Shown here: positions 1 to 7,299 of the stretch, piece by piece
Layout: every line of letters starts with the position of its first letter
Numbering within the stretch: the first letter of the stretch is position 1
Assembly (NCBI GenBank): GCA_963823735.1
Contig: CAWGMO010000002.1
Location: 558,001 to 622,000, forward strand
Source of the DNA: Actinoallomurus sp963823735
GTDB taxonomy: Bacteria > Actinomycetota > Actinomycetes > Streptosporangiales > Streptosporangiaceae
Length of the DNA stretch: 64,000 nt
Direction: 5' to 3'
The notes under the pieces: generated by a model
The model's database searches: none
The model's input: the letters and a program-made list of their open reading frames with translations, nothing else
What the model was told of the DNA's origin: nothing
Translations under genes and position numbers: made by a program

Positions 1-368
1 GCCTCACGCGCACCCCGGCGAAGGAACGCGAGGAGCGCGTACGGCTGCTGCTGGCCCTCGTCGGCCTGACCGGGCAGACGAACCAGCGCCCGTACGAACT
101 GTCCGGCGGCCAGCAGCAGCGCGTGGCGATCGCGCGGGCGCTGGCCCACTCGCCCCGCGTACTGATCGCCGACGAGCCGACCGGCCAGCTCGACTCCGAG
201 ACGGCACAGTCGATCATGCAGCTGATCCGCGCGGTCGTCCGCGACCAGGGAGTCACCGCCGTGGTCGCCACCCACGACCCGCTCCTGATCCGGCACGCCG
301 ACCGCGTCATCGAGCTGAGCGACGGCACCGTCACGGCCGACGAGCGGGCGGCGCCGGTCAGCCTGTGA
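1..368 (+). CDS. ABC transporter ATP-binding protein, C-terminal part
   Basis: This is the end of an ABC ATPase whose start lies left of the window; the open frame runs from base 3. It shows the ABC signature LSGGQQQRVAIARAL, the Walker B stretch VLIADEPT and an H-loop in VVATHDP. The sequence resembles the LolD/MacB/FtsE-like class that powers small two-component exporters or peptide/lipoprotein permeases. That subclass call is from general similarity only. Its last 11 bases overlap the end of the convergent AraC gene. The partner permease is not visible and presumably lies upstream. Confidence 0.9.
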   Translation, partial: LTRTPAKEREERVRLLLALVGLTGQTNQRPYELSGGQQQRVAIARALAHSPRVLIADEPTGQLDSETAQSIMQLIRAVVRDQGVTAVVATHDPLLIRHADRVIELSDGTVTADERAAPVSL

Positions 369-1299
369 GCACGCCCGCGCGGTGCTCCCTCGGGCTGACG
401 CCGCGCACGCGCTTGAAGGCGGTGCTCAGCGCGAAGGCGTTGCCGTAGCCGACCTGGCGGGCGACCGCGTCGACCGTGGCGGCGGGCTCGCGCAGCAGGT
501 CGGCCGCGAGGGCCAGACGCCAGCCGGCGAGGTAGGTCATGGGCGGCTCGCCGAGCAGCGCCGTGAAGCGGCGGGCCAGCGCGGCGCGCGAGACGCCGAC
601 CTCGGCGGCCAGTGAGGCCACCGTCCAGGGGCGCGCGGCGTTGTTGTGCAGCAGGCGCAGGGCGCGGCCCACGACGGGGTCGCCGTGCGCGCGGTACCAA
701 GCAGGCGCCGCGGCCTCCGGACGTGAGAACCAGGCCCGCAGGACCGCGATCAGGAGCAGGTCGAGCAACCGGTCGAGGACGGCCTCCTGGCCTGGTTCGT
801 CCTTGACGATCTCGTCGCCGAGCAGCGGGATGATCGGGCAGTCCCACTCCTCGTCGCGCAGGACCAGCAGCGGCGGCAGCGCCTCCAGCAGGCGGCGGCT
901 GATCTCGCCGTCCATCTGGTAGGTGCCGGTGAGCATGGAGACCGGGCCGTCGGGGTCGTTCCCCCAGGTACGGACGCCGAGGTCCATCATCTGGGCGAGG
1001 TCGACGCCGTCCGGCGTGGTGCACCGCTGGCCGGGGTGGATGACGACCTGCACCGGCGTGTCCGGGTCCCCGGCGACGGTGTACGGGCACGGGCCGCGGA
1101 CGATCGCGACGTCGCCCGGCCGCAGCCGTACGCGCTCACCCTCGTCGGGCAGCACCCACGCCTCGCCGCGTACCAGGGCGACCAGCGTGAGCGGCGCCTG
1201 GTCCAGGATCCGCATCGACCAGGGCGGGCTCAGGATCGAACGGAGCAGGAACGCCCCCTGTGCTCTGGGCCCGTCAAGGAGGCCCGCGACCGCGTCCAC
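358..1299 (-). CDS. AraC-family transcriptional regulator with N-terminal cupin
   Basis: The protein of 313 residues has an N-terminal cupin-like sensor (about residues 1-190, starting MDAVAGLLDGPRAQG) and a C-terminal AraC double helix-turn-helix (about 205-305, with VGYGNAFALSTAFKRVRG as the second recognition part). The GTG start is preferred because family members begin at this MDA-type N-terminus. Regulators of this class often sit beside a redox or transport gene that they control. Here the divergent neighbour is a DUF1772 membrane protein and the 80-base gap could hold a shared control region. The ligand is unknown. Confidence 0.88.
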   Translation of the reverse strand: MDAVAGLLDGPRAQGAFLLRSILSPPWSMRILDQAPLTLVALVRGEAWVLPDEGERVRLRPGDVAIVRGPCPYTVAGDPDTPVQVVIHPGQRCTTPDGVDLAQMMDLGVRTWGNDPDGPVSMLTGTYQMDGEISRRLLEALPPLLVLRDEEWDCPIIPLLGDEIVKDEPGQEAVLDRLLDLLLIAVLRAWFSRPEAAAPAWYRAHGDPVVGRALRLLHNNAARPWTVASLAAEVGVSRAALARRFTALLGEPPMTYLAGWRLALAADLLREPAATVDAVARQVGYGNAFALSTAFKRVRGVSPREHRAGVLTG

Positions 1300-1379
1300 A
1301 GGAACAATGTAGACGCACGGACATGTATGCGCGCTTTTCAGCGATGGAACGTCTCCGCCTGCGGCGATTCACTGTCGGT

Positions 1380-1844
1380 ATGACAGGAACCGTCGCCGTG
1401 CTAACGCTCCTCGCGTCACTCGGGTGCGGGGTGATGGCCGGAGTCTTCTTCGCCTTCTCCACGCTGGTGATGCGGTCGCTCGCCCGCCTGCCCCCCGCGT
1501 ACGCCGTCGCGGCCATGCAGGCGATCAACGTCGCGGCGGTGCGCCCGCCGCTCATGCTCGCGCTGCTCGGCACGGCGGCGATCTGCGCCGTACTGGCCGT
1601 CGTCGCGGTCGTGACGTCCGCGGCGTTCCTGCTGGCGGGGAGCGTGCTCTACCTGGCCGGCGTGATGGGGCTGACGATCACCTACCACGTGCCGCGCAAC
1701 AACGCCCTGGCCGCCGTGGAACCCGGCGGCGAGGCGGACCACTGGGCTCGCTTCGCGCCCGGCTGGACCACCTGGAACCACGTGAGAGGCGCCGCCGCCC
1801 TGCTGGCCGCGGCGGCATTCGGAATCGCACTCGGCCTCGCCTGA
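1380..1844 (+). CDS. DUF1772 membrane protein (first of two)
   Basis: The product is about 154 residues and starts MTGTVAVLTLLASLGCG. It has about four hydrophobic segments and the DUF1772 hallmarks near the end: YHVPRNNALA, then W followed by the FAPGWTTWNHVR stretch. The family includes anthrone-oxygenase-like proteins, but most members have no known function. Upstream in-frame ATGs at 1323 and 1344 are possible starts and none has a clear ribosome site; 1380 gives the most natural N-terminus. It is separated by 14 bases from a second DUF1772 gene, so the two probably form an operon controlled by the divergent AraC protein. Confidence 0.75.
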   Translation: MTGTVAVLTLLASLGCGVMAGVFFAFSTLVMRSLARLPPAYAVAAMQAINVAAVRPPLMLALLGTAAICAVLAVVAVVTSAAFLLAGSVLYLAGVMGLTITYHVPRNNALAAVEPGGEADHWARFAPGWTTWNHVRGAAALLAAAAFGIALGLA

Positions 1845-1858
1845 CAGGAGACACACAC

Positions 1859-2377
1859 ATGAACACGTACGCGACACGGCCCGGCTCCCGCACCGACACC
1901 GGCGGCATCGCCCTCGGGCTGGCCCTCATCCCGACCGGTCTGATGGCGGGCGTCTACTACGCCTACTCGTGCTCGGTCATGCCCGGCCTCGGGCGCGCCG
2001 ACGACCAGACCTTCGTCACCGCCATGCGGGACATCAACGACGCGATCCAGAACCCGGTCTTCTTCGCGAGCTTCTTCGGCGCGCTGGTGGTCCCGGCGGT
2101 CGCCGCGGTGCTGGAGCGGCGGCACGGGCACCGCGAGGCCGCGCGCTGGGTCGTGGCGGCGCTGGCGCTGTACACGGTCACCAGCCTCGGGGTGACGATG
2201 GCCGTGAACGTGCCGCTGAACGACCAGCTCGCCTCAAGCCTGCACGGCGCGGCGGCGGCCCGGAGCCGCTTCGAGGGCACCTGGAACGCCTTCAACGCCG
2301 TACGCGCGCTCGGGACCACGGCGGCACTGGCCTGCCTGGGCCGCGCCCTGGTCCTCCACGGACGACACGGGCGTTAG
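1859..2377 (+). CDS. DUF1772 membrane protein (second of two)
   Basis: The product has 172 residues with four predicted membrane helices and the same family features as its upstream neighbour: an N-terminal helix containing LMAGVYYAYSCSVMPGL and a C-terminal NVPLNDQLA plus FEGTWNAFNAVR block. A GGAG ribosome site lies about 8 bases before the ATG. The two genes are diverged relatives rather than recent copies. A hetero-oligomer is possible but is only inferred from their adjacency. It ends 3 bases before the end of the convergent threonine aldolase gene. Confidence 0.82.
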   Translation: MNTYATRPGSRTDTGGIALGLALIPTGLMAGVYYAYSCSVMPGLGRADDQTFVTAMRDINDAIQNPVFFASFFGALVVPAVAAVLERRHGHREAARWVVAALALYTVTSLGVTMAVNVPLNDQLASSLHGAAAARSRFEGTWNAFNAVRALGTTAALACLGRALVLHGRHGR

Positions 2378-2380
2378 GGC

Positions 2381-3427
2381 CTAGCCGGCGGCCTCGGCGA
2401 GGGCGGCGGCGAAGGCGTCGACGTCGCCCTCGGTCGTGTCGAAGGTGCACATCCAGCGGACCGTGCCGATCGCGCGGTCCCACGTCTCGAAGTGGTAGCG
2501 CTTCCGCAGGCGCTCGGCGACGGTCGGGTCGACGACGGCGAAGACGGCGTTCGCCTGCGGGGCGCGGGGCGCCTCGACCCCCGGGATGCCGCGCACCGCC
2601 TCGTACAGGCGGCGCGCCATCGCGTTGGAGTGGCGGGCGTTGTCGAGCCAGAGGTCACCGTCGAGGAGCGCGATGAGCTGCGCGGACGCGAACCTCATCT
2701 TCGACGACAACTGCATCGCCGCCTTGCGGAGGTACTCGATGCCGCGCGCGGCGTCGGGGTTCAGCACGACGATCGCCTCTCCGAACATCAGGCCGTTCTT
2801 GGTGCCGCCGAAGGACAGGACGTCGACGCCCGCGTCGGTCGTGAAGGTCTTCAGCGGGACGTCCAGGGCCGCCGCGGCGTTCGCCAGCCGTGAGCCGTCC
2901 ATGTGGACGGTCATGCCGTGGTCGTGGGCGTGCGCGCAGACCGCCGCGACCTCGCCGGGCGTGTAGACGGTGCCCAGCTCGGTGCTCTGGGTGATCGCGA
3001 CGACGGACGGGCGCGCGCGGTGCTCGTCGTCCCAGCCCCACGCCTCCCGGTCGATCAGCTCAGGGGTCAGCTTGCCGTCCGTGGTCGCCACCGGCAGCAG
3101 CTTGAGCCCGCCGACCTTCTCCGGCGCGCCGCACTCGTCCATGTTGATGTGCGCGCTCTCCGGGCAGATCACCGCCGACCAGCGCTCGGTCATCGACTGC
3201 AGGCCGACCACGTTGGCGCCGGTGCCGTTGAAGACCGGGTACGCGACGGCCTGCTCGCCGAAGTGGCGGCGGAAGACCTCCTTGAGGCGCGCGGTGTAGA
3301 CGTCGGCGCCGTACGAGAGCTGGTGCCCGCCGTTGGCCTCGACGATCGCGGCGAGCACCTCCGGGTGGACGCCGGCGCAGTTGTCGCTGGTGAAGTCGCG
3401 TACCGAGGGGTCGTGGAGGGAGGTCAC
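2381..3427 (-). CDS. Low-specificity L-threonine aldolase / beta-eliminating lyase family
   Basis: This 348-residue fold-type I PLP enzyme matches the threonine aldolase family, which splits L-threonine or L-allo-threonine to glycine and acetaldehyde. It opens with the typical DFTSDNCAGVHPEVLAA, has the HMDGSRLANAAA stretch, and has the probable PLP lysine at about residue 210 in SFGGTKNGL. The frame is open further upstream, but the GTG at 3425-3427 has GGAG 7 bases before it and gives the normal family length. It is a single cytoplasmic gene with no obvious operon partner. Confidence 0.9.
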   Translation of the reverse strand: MTSLHDPSVRDFTSDNCAGVHPEVLAAIVEANGGHQLSYGADVYTARLKEVFRRHFGEQAVAYPVFNGTGANVVGLQSMTERWSAVICPESAHINMDECGAPEKVGGLKLLPVATTDGKLTPELIDREAWGWDDEHRARPSVVAITQSTELGTVYTPGEVAAVCAHAHDHGMTVHMDGSRLANAAAALDVPLKTFTTDAGVDVLSFGGTKNGLMFGEAIVVLNPDAARGIEYLRKAAMQLSSKMRFASAQLIALLDGDLWLDNARHSNAMARRLYEAVRGIPGVEAPRAPQANAVFAVVDPTVAERLRKRYHFETWDRAIGTVRWMCTFDTTEGDVDAFAAALAEAAG

Positions 3428-3788
3428 GCCGGGCTCCGTTCTCGGGCCTCGGCCCGGGTCGCTGACGGTGCGTTCGTGGGTCGGCCGCGGAGGGCGGCGC
3501 AGGCCCGTCCGGTCGCGTTCCTCGACCTTACGCAGCCTTTGCCTTGTCGAGGTCTCCCCGGTGCGGCCGGGTGACGCCTGCTGGGACGCACCCGGCCGCT
3601 TCGGCGGGCGCCACACGGTCATCCTCGCGCGATCGCTCGGCAGGCGATGGATGAGCGGCGGCGCTGTGGGGTCCCCATGGAGCCCGATCCTAGGGGCGTT
3701 TACCTAGGTCAGCGTTTGGCCACTTACCGGTGCGGTAGGGATATATCAACACATACGGGACACGACGGCTTATCGGGGGGCGTGTCCG
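3428..3788. other. Gene-free stretch before the small membrane protein
   Basis: These 361 bases lie between divergent genes. I see no protein with plausible composition on either strand. The right end (about 3700-3770) is relatively AT-rich, including TAGGGATATATC, and probably holds the promoter of the downstream small gene, though I cannot fix a -35/-10 pair. A GGGGGG ribosome site ends 8 bases before the GTG at 3789. Confidence 0.5.
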
Positions 3789-3920
3789 GTGATAGTGCTC
3801 GTGTTCTTGATCCCTGTCACCATGCTCGTGATTCTGCTGGGCATGGAGAGGCTCGAATCCAGACTGCTGCCCACGGGGGAGACGACACCCGCGGACGCAC
3901 CGGAGGAAGAACAGCCCTGA
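3789..3920 (+). CDS. Very small single-pass membrane protein (43 aa)
   Basis: The product begins VIVLVFLIPVTMLVILLG, a single hydrophobic helix of about 18-20 residues. It is followed by MERLESRLLP and a short acidic tail ending EEEQP. A G-rich ribosome site ends about 8 bases before the GTG, and a strong hairpin terminator follows the stop, so it looks like a complete monocistronic unit. I do not recognise a named family; the pattern of helix, then MERLE, then acidic tail is what a conserved actinobacterial small membrane protein might look like. Function unknown. Confidence 0.6.
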   Translation: MIVLVFLIPVTMLVILLGMERLESRLLPTGETTPADAPEEEQP

Positions 3921-3930
3921 GAAAGCCCGA

Positions 3931-3959
3931 CGGCCCCGCGGCTGGTCGCCGCGGGGCCG
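3931..3959. terminator. Strong hairpin, bidirectional terminator
   Basis: A perfect 12-bp stem (CGGCCCCGCGGC with its complement) closes on a 5-base loop, TGGTC. It sits 10 bases after the stop of the small membrane protein and about 20 bases after the stop of the convergent GH25 gene. It probably ends transcription from both sides. There is no long T-run, as is usual in high-GC actinobacteria. Confidence 0.8.
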
Positions 3960-3980
3960 TACGGGATCAGATCCGATGGA

Positions 3981-4838
3981 TCAAGAGGGCGTGTTGTTGG
4001 CCAGAGCCGTCAGGCGGGCCGCCGAGCCGTTGAAGACGTCCTGGTCGCCAGGGAACTGGCCGGAGTCGGCGAACTGCCAGAAGGTGTAGAAGCCCCAGCC
4101 GGCCGGCAGGGTGCCGACGCTGCTGGAGTAACGGGCGATCGCCAGCGGGTCGTTGTTGGCGTACGCGCTGGTGTTGCCGGTGCACGTCGTCCACCAGTCG
4201 GTGGTCGTGTAGATCGTGGCCCAGCGGTTGGTCTTCGCGTGGTACTCGTTGAGGAACGAGCTGATCCAGGTGCGCATGTTCGCCTGGGAGACGCCGTAGC
4301 ACGTGGAGCTCGGGCCATACTCGATGTCGAGCATGCCGGGCAGCGTCTGACCGTCGGCGGACCACGCGCCACCGTGAGCGGCGAAGTAGTCGGCCTGCGC
4401 CGCACCGGAGGAGCTGTCCGGACGCGCGAAGTGGTACGCGCCGCGGACGAGACCGGCATTGTAGGAGTTCAGGTAGTTGGCGCTGAAGTTCGGGTCACGG
4501 TACGTGGTGCCCTCGGTCGCCTTCATGTAGGCGAACTTCGCACCCCCGTTCTTGACCGTCGTCCAGTTGATCGTGCCCTGGTAGTGGCTGACGTCCAGAC
4601 CGGGCAGACCCGCGGGGATCATCGGGCTGACGCCGGACTTGGCACCCTCGTGGGCGGCGACGGTCGAACCCATGTAGTCGAGCTCGGGGTGAACGAGCTT
4701 GACACCGTGGGTGCTCGGCGCGGCCATGGCCGTACCGGAGATGCCGGCGGTGGCGGCACCGGCAACGAGCGTGACGGCGGCGGCTTGCCTCAGCCATTTG
4801 GCGAGACGGGGCGATGCGGCCAAAGGACTTCCTTCCAT
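3981..4838 (-). CDS. Secreted GH25 lysozyme (N-acetylmuramidase)
   Basis: The 285-residue product has a positively charged N-terminus (RLAKWLRQ), a hydrophobic core and a probable signal-peptidase site after AMA. A glycosyl hydrolase 25 barrel follows from about residue 78. Active-site residues are visible: Asp82 in GLDVSHYQG and the acidic pair Asp171/Glu173 in MLDIEYG. GH25 enzymes cut the beta-1,4 bond between MurNAc and GlcNAc in peptidoglycan. The ATG at 4836-4838 is used here. A TTG five codons later is equally likely, because GGAAGGAAG lies just before it. There is no cell-wall-binding domain. Confidence 0.9.
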   Translation of the reverse strand: MEGSPLAASPRLAKWLRQAAAVTLVAGAATAGISGTAMAAPSTHGVKLVHPELDYMGSTVAAHEGAKSGVSPMIPAGLPGLDVSHYQGTINWTTVKNGGAKFAYMKATEGTTYRDPNFSANYLNSYNAGLVRGAYHFARPDSSSGAAQADYFAAHGGAWSADGQTLPGMLDIEYGPSSTCYGVSQANMRTWISSFLNEYHAKTNRWATIYTTTDWWTTCTGNTSAYANNDPLAIARYSSSVGTLPAGWGFYTFWQFADSGQFPGDQDVFNGSAARLTALANNTPS

Positions 4839-5636
4839 GGCGGGAGAGAAAGCTTGGGGACTGGGGACAACACCTAGATTTGGGCAGATTCTGACCTCTG
4901 AGGCAAGAGATCGGTAAGAAGTTTTCTTGACCGGGATGTGCGCTATCGGTGCTTTGCCTTGTAAATGAGGTGGCGAGTTTTGACGGCGACCGCTTCCGGC
5001 CACGCCTGCGGGAGGGTTTCGGGCAGGTCAGGTGACTGCTGTAAGCGATTTCCCGATGACGGTGAGTTACGAAAAGGGTCGGCGGGAGCCGTACGGATTC
5101 CGAACCTCGGCCTCGCGCGGCGGCGTTCTGGGTCGCCGATCCACTGCCTTTCACACTCGGCGGGATGCCATCGAGCGACGGATTCCTCGGCCTCGCGCGC
5201 AGTCACGGCGCGCAGTCGCCGCGACGCGGGAAACGCCCGTGGGGCACGGCGCCCAAGACGAGGTCTCCGACCGCCCTCCGGCACTCGCCTTGTGCACCGC
5301 CACCGGCCTGCTCGTCCAGGTGGGTACGGATTCCGCGCCCTTTTCGCGAAGCGGCCATCACCCTTCGCGCAGGTGGACCCTTCCTGTCGTCACGCTGGGT
5401 CACGCTTGTGGGGTGGGTCCTGTGCCGTCATCCGAGGGCGCTCTCATCGGCCGTGCATCACCGACGAAGCTCATGCCCTGGGCGCGACCGAGCGCCGGCC
5501 TTCTTGCGGCCTGTCGCCCAGCCGGAGCCCTCAGGGCGTACCGGGCGGCGTCTCGATCCCCATTTGGCGCGGTGCGGCATCAGCCCTCCCCGCACTGAGG
5601 CCACCCCCATCCCCGCTTTCCAAAGCACCCACCGTG

Positions 5637-6125
5637 CAGGCGCGACACGCGGCGCCTTTGGGCCCGCACCGCTTCTCATGAGGTGCCATCTCCCATCTCT
5701 TGGGCGAGGTCACCTCACCACGCAGGCGCGACGCGTGCCGCCATTGACATGCACCGCTTCCCGCGACGCCACCTCACTCACCGAACGGGCTCGACGTGCG
5801 GCACCTTGGACCCGCCCTCATCCCGTGAGCTGGCGGTTCTCATCTCACGGGATGAGGGCGGGCCACCTCACGCGCGGCACGCAGCACTTCAGGCTCGCGC
5901 CGCCTCCCGTGACGCCACCTCACGGCACGGGCGTGACGCGCCGCACCTTGGACCCACACCACGTCCCGTGAGCCGCCATCTCTGGGCGGGCCGCCCCACC
6001 GCGCAGACGCGGCGCACCGCACTCCAGGCTCGCGCCGCTTCCCGTGAACCACCTCACCCCATGGGTATGACACGCGATGCCTTGGGCCCACGCCGCTTCC
6101 CTTGAAGTGGCATCTCCCATCTCAT
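5637..6125. repeat. Degenerate tandem repeat, about seven units
   Basis: A recognisable unit recurs: a GCGCGACGCG-like part, a GCACCTTGGACCC-like part, a CGCTTCCCGTGA-like core and a CCACCTCAC or CCATCTCCC tail. Copies of the CGCTTCCCGTGA core begin near 5671, 5756, 5817, 5902, 5962, 6037 and 6094, so spacing varies from about 57 to 85 bases. Copies differ at many positions. The region is non-coding and lies between the GH25 gene and a GNAT gene. Its role is unknown. Confidence 0.7.
5811..5862. repeat. Perfect 19-bp inverted repeat inside the tandem repeats
   Basis: The arm CCCGCCCTCATCCCGTGAG at 5811-5829 is exactly complementary to 5844-5862, with a 14-base loop. The arms overlap one copy of the degenerate unit, and the right arm reads it on the other strand. 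The stem is much longer than ordinary terminators in this window and no gene ends nearby. It could be a hairpin-forming recombination remnant or part of a structured RNA. Confidence 0.8.
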
Positions 6126-6282
6126 GGGTGGGGACGCCGCTCCCCCTCCCGGCCGGGCGGTGTCGTCGGTGCGGATTCCGGGGTGCGCGTCGTGCCGCTT
6201 CGGTCGGCGGGCCGGTGTGGGCGCGGAGCGCGGGTGGGTTTCGGCGCGTCTGCGAACCGGTTTCGGCGGGAAGACTGAGACG

Positions 6283-6789
6283 ATGCGCATCCGCCTGGCC
6301 ACGATCGGCGAGCTTCCACTCCTGCAGGACATCGAACGAGCCGCCGGAGAGTGTTTTCGCGACATCGGCATGCCGGAGATCGCCGACGACTCCCCGCTCC
6401 CGCTGGGCGAACTCGCCCGCTACCAGCAGTCCAAGAACGCCTGGGTGTCCGCCGACATCACCGACCGCCCCGTCGCGTACCTGCTGGCCGAACACGTGGA
6501 CACCGACCTCCATGTGGAACAGGTTTCGGTCCACCCCGCCCACTCCCGCCGAGGCGTAGGACGATCGCTGATCGACCACCTCGCGGAGATCGCCGAGGCG
6601 GCCGGGAAGCCGGGCCTGACACTGACGACGTTCACCGAAGTCCCATGGAACGCCCCGTACTACGCCCGCTGCGGCTTCCACCCCATAAGCGACGAAACCC
6701 TCCCGGAAGGCCTCCGTACCATCCGCCGCCGAGAAGCCGCCCACGGCCTGGACCGCTGGCCCAGAGTCTGCATGCGCCGCCCCCTCTGA
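6283..6789 (+). CDS. GNAT-family N-acetyltransferase
   Basis: The 168-residue protein begins MRIRLATIGELPLLQDIE and has the acetyl-CoA-binding motif A in QVSVHPAHSRRGVGRSLI (RRGVG loop). It ends with the usual beta-strand pair, here NAPYYARCGFHPI. It transfers an acetyl group from acetyl-CoA to an unknown amine. The frame is open further upstream through the repeat tract, but the ATG at 6283 matches the normal GNAT start. Only a weak ribosome site (CTGAGA) is present. Confidence 0.85.
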   Translation: MRIRLATIGELPLLQDIERAAGECFRDIGMPEIADDSPLPLGELARYQQSKNAWVSADITDRPVAYLLAEHVDTDLHVEQVSVHPAHSRRGVGRSLIDHLAEIAEAAGKPGLTLTTFTEVPWNAPYYARCGFHPISDETLPEGLRTIRRREAAHGLDRWPRVCMRRPL

Positions 6790-7299
6790 CCCACCGGCCA
6801 GGTCACGCCTGACACTCCAGCAGCTTCGCCCGGCACGACCGCGCAGCCAGCGCCGGTACGACGAGGGAGGACGACATCGCGGCCCCGCCGAAACAGCGAC
6901 CAGCGCCAGCCCAGCACCGCGCAATCCGACACTTCGCCCCTGGAGGCTCACCGCCGGCGTCCGGTCGGCGAGCCCACCCGGTACTCCGCGAGCTCGACGC
7001 CGCCGAAGCCTGAGGCCACCACCCCGCCCTACCGCCACCTCACCTCGACTCACGGCTTCAGGCGGAGGCGTTCTCATCCGGCGGGGCGCGCCGTCTGCGC
7101 GCCCTTCCGAGCCGTTCTATACCGCCGAACCGGTCAGCTCCCGAGGACCTCACCCTCAGCCACCACCCGGCCAGTGGCCGAGCGTGGATGAGTGCGACTC
7201 ACCGCGATCGGCCTCGGTCAGCGGACGGCGCGTTATCTATCGGTGACCGACGTCACCCAATAAGGTGATCCGTCTGCAAACGCCCCCGAGGAGCGCACC
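6790..7299. other. Intergenic region upstream of the permease gene
   Basis: This 510-base stretch has no plausible protein on either strand. Its right end contains a perfect palindrome (listed separately) and the GAGGAG ribosome site of the next gene at about 7289-7293. Confidence 0.5.
7242..7257. promoter_or_regulatory. Candidate operator palindrome
   Basis: GGTGACCGACGTCACC is a perfect 6+6 inverted repeat with a 4-base centre, located 43 bases before the GTG start of the permease gene. The position and symmetry suit a dimeric repressor site. The cognate regulator is unknown. Confidence 0.4.

Larger units (their letters stand above)
4839..6282. other. 1.4 kb gene-free tract with repeats
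   Basis: No reading frame here has a plausible protein. The longest one (5165-5971) is rich in Arg, His and Pro and runs through degenerate repeats. The left third holds the GH25 upstream region, with A/T-richer sequence around 4870-4980 that may hold its promoter. I looked for the conserved c-di-AMP riboswitch core that precedes some actinobacterial lysozymes and did not find it. The right half holds a degenerate tandem repeat and a long perfect inverted repeat, listed separately. Confidence 0.6.

Noticed and set aside
4839..5100. c-di-AMP (ydaO-type) riboswitch before the GH25 gene
   Set aside because: I looked for its conserved core on the minus strand and did not see it.
5165..5971. Open frame of 268 codons in the gene-free tract
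   Set aside because: Rich in Arg, His and Pro, no ribosome site, and it runs straight through the degenerate tandem repeats; composition fits chance open frames in high-GC DNA.
5637..6125. CRISPR array
   Set aside because: Repeats are degenerate, unit length varies from 57 to 85 bases, there are no constant repeat/unique spacer boundaries and no cas genes.
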